From positions 62,001-126,000 of the forward strand of contig PUQB01000246.1 of the NCBI GenBank assembly GCA_003024785.1: a DNA stretch of 64,000 bases, given 5' to 3'. Both the position numbers and the translations under genes were made by a program. Origin of the DNA: Selaginella tamariscina. Taxonomy: Eukaryota > Streptophyta > Lycopodiopsida > Selaginellales > Selaginellaceae. Below, in pieces: positions 61,976 to 64,000 of this stretch. The notes below the pieces were generated by a model. It searched no databases, was not told the origin of the DNA, and saw nothing but the letters and a program-made list of their open reading frames with translations. Position 1 is the stretch's first letter, and the number at the start of each line of letters is the position of its first letter.

Positions 61976-64000
61976 GGAGAGGGAGAGAGTTACCAATGTG
62001 ACTGCACGCAGAGAGTACGCTGACAACAGTGATACTGTCTGGTTTGAAACTGTCTTGCTGCATTCTCCAAAAGTACTTGAGGGCATCTCTCCCTCTACCA
62101 TGCTGTGCATGGGATGTAACTATAGCGTTCCACGTGGCAAGATCTCGTCTATCCATGGACTCGAACACCCTGCTTGCATCCACCAATCTCCCAGACCTCC
62201 CGTACCTGTAGCGTGCGCGTGTGTGTAAAATATTATGTACACACACAAGTGAACTTACATGTTTACAAGGGCGTTACCCACAGTGACGTCATAGTTGAGA
62301 AACCCTCGTTGAACAACTTCTTCCTCGATATGTTTAACTTCTTTTAATCCTAAACACGCGTTTAATACAGTCACTAAACTGATAGCATCCGCTGAAACAC
62401 CCTCATGTCGCATACTTCTGAAGAGATTTAGTGCCTCTGAGTACCGTCCTTGCTCCACATTACCAGCAATCACTGTGTTCCTGCATGTAATCTTATAAAC
62501 ACGCACACGCACACGCACAGACGTACCATGAGACTATGTCTTTGTAATACATGCTACTGAATACTCTTGTGACTTCATCAATACTACCTGTGAAGGCTGT
62601 CAACAAGGCTGTCTTAACCACGTTGTCCGAGTCCAACCCACTTTCAATCACCATTCCCTCAATACTAAAAGACACGCAGGATATTCAGTCCACACACGCA
62701 CGCACGCACCACACACACACACACCTCTTGACGTGTGCAAGGCGTGGACATCCATTGAGAGCACTGACAAACGTAATCTTGTCCGGTTTCACACCTTCAA
62801 GCTGCATTTCGAAGAAGAGCTCAAGGCTTTCGACACACCTGTCACTCTGTACATGAGCAGCAATGATGGTGTTCCACGAGACAGTATTCCGGTTCCACAG
62901 ACACCGGAATATCCTGTCGCTTCCCGGAGACAGCCACATTTGGCATACATATCCACAAGTGCATTCCCAACCGCAGAACGCGTTACCAACCCTGCCTCCT
63001 CTGCATGACCGTGAACAAGACGTCCCTCCGCAAGATCTTCACCAAAGGAACACGCATTCAACACCCCAACGATCGTGAGCTCGTTCGGAAACATCCCTTC
63101 CTGCCTCATCTCCCGCGAGCACCTCAACGCCTCGTCACTGTACCCCTGCTGGACATACCCGTTTATAAGCGACGTCCAAACCACCACGTCGGTCCTCCAC
63201 GGTGTGGAACACAAGCTTAGCATCCTCAACCCGGTAACATCTGCAGTGGACACTCACCAGTGCCGACGCTAAGTAAGCTATTGATCCCGCTCTCGTCAAG
63301 GATCCTGATAACAAACTCTGCATCACGTGAACTTCCCACCCCATCGAGAGCGGCAATGTGAGTAAACTTGTCTGGAGGACCCCGTCCTGCTGCATCCTCC
63401 TGAAGTAGAACATTGCCTTCTGTGTCCTCCCCATGGATGCGTGCCCTGAAATAACTGTGTTCCACAAATACTGTCCCACTCGGTCATAGATTCGAAATCT
63501 CACAGGACTTGTCGATTCTTCTGCATCCAATGTACATTGTCATCAGGCAGTTCCCGACTACAACATCCGACTCGTAACCGTGCTCTACCACGCATCTGTG
63601 CAGCATCTCGCCGGTGCCGAGCTCTGAGCACGCTCCCAAAACTGTTATAAGCGTTACTTTGTCCGCGACCAAACCATCCAGCTGCATCTGTCTAAACAGA
63701 TGGAAGGCCTCCTCGGGGTATCCATTCTCGACGTACATAGATACCATCTTCGTACACGACTCCAAGTCGTTAACAACCAGTCTGGAGAAAACATTGTAAA
63801 ACTCCTCTAAGCTGTGCCTCCTGTAGAGGTTGAGCAGCGCACAAGACACCGCCTGGTCGTGTTCGAGTCCGGCTTCCACCACGAGACGGTGGAGGTGCCG
63901 TCTGCTACTCATAACAATGTACCCCGAACAACAACACGATATCACGGTCACGAAAGTGATCCTGTCGGGCTGGCATCCGTCCTGAAGCATCTCCTGGAGG
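61266..64000 (-). CDS. PPR protein, PLS class with short E-type end (partial)
   Basis: Organelle RNA-binding pentatricopeptide repeat protein; the class usually acts in RNA editing or processing. The gene runs off the right edge, so the N-terminus is missing. Exons on the minus strand: 62725 to beyond 64000, 62527-62664, 62259-62480, 61994-62205, 61266-61567. Repeats show typical motifs: TKMVSMYVENGYPEEAFHLF, VWTSLINGYVQQGYSDEAL, GNALVDMYAKCGCLREA, VSWNTIIAAHVQSDRCVESL, TWNAIVTSHAQHGRGRDAL and SITVVSVLSACSHIGLVEEG. The end resembles the E1 motif (VLWMSLLGACKLQGD...APYILLSSL) and stops there, without E2, E+ or DYW. Several single-base gaps break the large exon between about 62780 and 63530. 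Four introns lie between or within repeats; the last is full of microsatellites. No targeting peptide can be judged. Confidence 0.88.
61568..61993 (-). repeat. PPR last intron: repeated acceptor-like units and palindrome
   Basis: Plus-strand landmarks CCTGCAGTAAACACATG or variants recur at about 61567, 61652, 61713, 61771 and 61903, each next to TG and GA runs. An inverted copy (GCATGTGTTTAACTGCAGG) lies at about 61812-61830. The inverted copy and the last direct copy are arms of a palindrome of about 110 bp whose core runs TC, AC, TG, GA (61841-61900). Confidence 0.9.

Overview
The window looks like nuclear DNA of a land plant. Genes are split by short GT-AG introns with plant-type splice sites. 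The gene set is typical of plants: a ribose-5-phosphate isomerase with a plastid-type leader, a PLS/E-class pentatricopeptide repeat (PPR) protein, class I aldolase, and homologues of Arabidopsis RH36, RID3 and CHR19. Telo-box motifs (AAACCCTAA) sit in promoters, and Ty1/copia and Ty3/gypsy fossils are present. Introns and intergenic DNA are very AT-rich and packed with TC/AC/TA/TG/GA dinucleotide arrays. The intron-split PPR gene and compact gene spacing hint at a spore-bearing plant, but I cannot fix the lineage from sequence alone.

Layout. 1-705: 3' part of a copia fossil. 1092-3701 (+): plastid ribose-5-phosphate isomerase. About 5290-6690: gypsy fossil. 8300-9746: PIF/Harbinger DNA transposon with recognisable terminal inverted repeats (TIRs). 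10703-12247 (-): unrecognised membrane-anchored coiled-coil protein, divergent from 12509-16459 (+): DEAD-box helicase of the Dbp8/DDX49/RH36 type. 16796-20288 (-): WD40 protein of the Ipi3/WDR18/RID3 type, divergent from 20490-26009 (+): Golgi tether subunit COG3. 26010-33380: AT-rich DNA with a COG3 exon relic, a deoxyhypusine-synthase relic, a copia fossil and a strong foldback. 33383-35134 (-): Gfo/Idh/MocA oxidoreductase. 36257-50678: cluster of three paralogues of an unrecognised RING-H2 family, with relics of the same family, a relic of the oxidoreductase and a 500-bp MITE. 51938-53830 (-): cytosolic fructose-bisphosphate aldolase. 54782-60913 (-): SNF2 remodeller of the Fun30/SMARCAD1/CHR19 type. 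61266-64000 (-): PPR gene running off the right edge.

Two adjacent convergent genes (RH36 and RID3) both belong to ribosome assembly: the first in the small-subunit and the second in the large-subunit pathway. Each shares a 200-260 bp divergent promoter carrying telo-boxes with an unrelated neighbour. The most original content is the RING-H2 cluster. Its members share an N-terminal domain with a W-G-D-x-P core that I do not recognise, a nuclear-signal-like basic stretch, a coiled coil and a C-terminal RING-H2.

Caution: almost every conserved gene shows isolated single-base gaps, many in short homopolymers, inside otherwise well conserved exons. This looks like residual long-read consensus error rather than pseudogenisation. 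Exon coordinates below are hand-derived from splice sites and protein-family similarity; gene spans are more reliable than any single junction.
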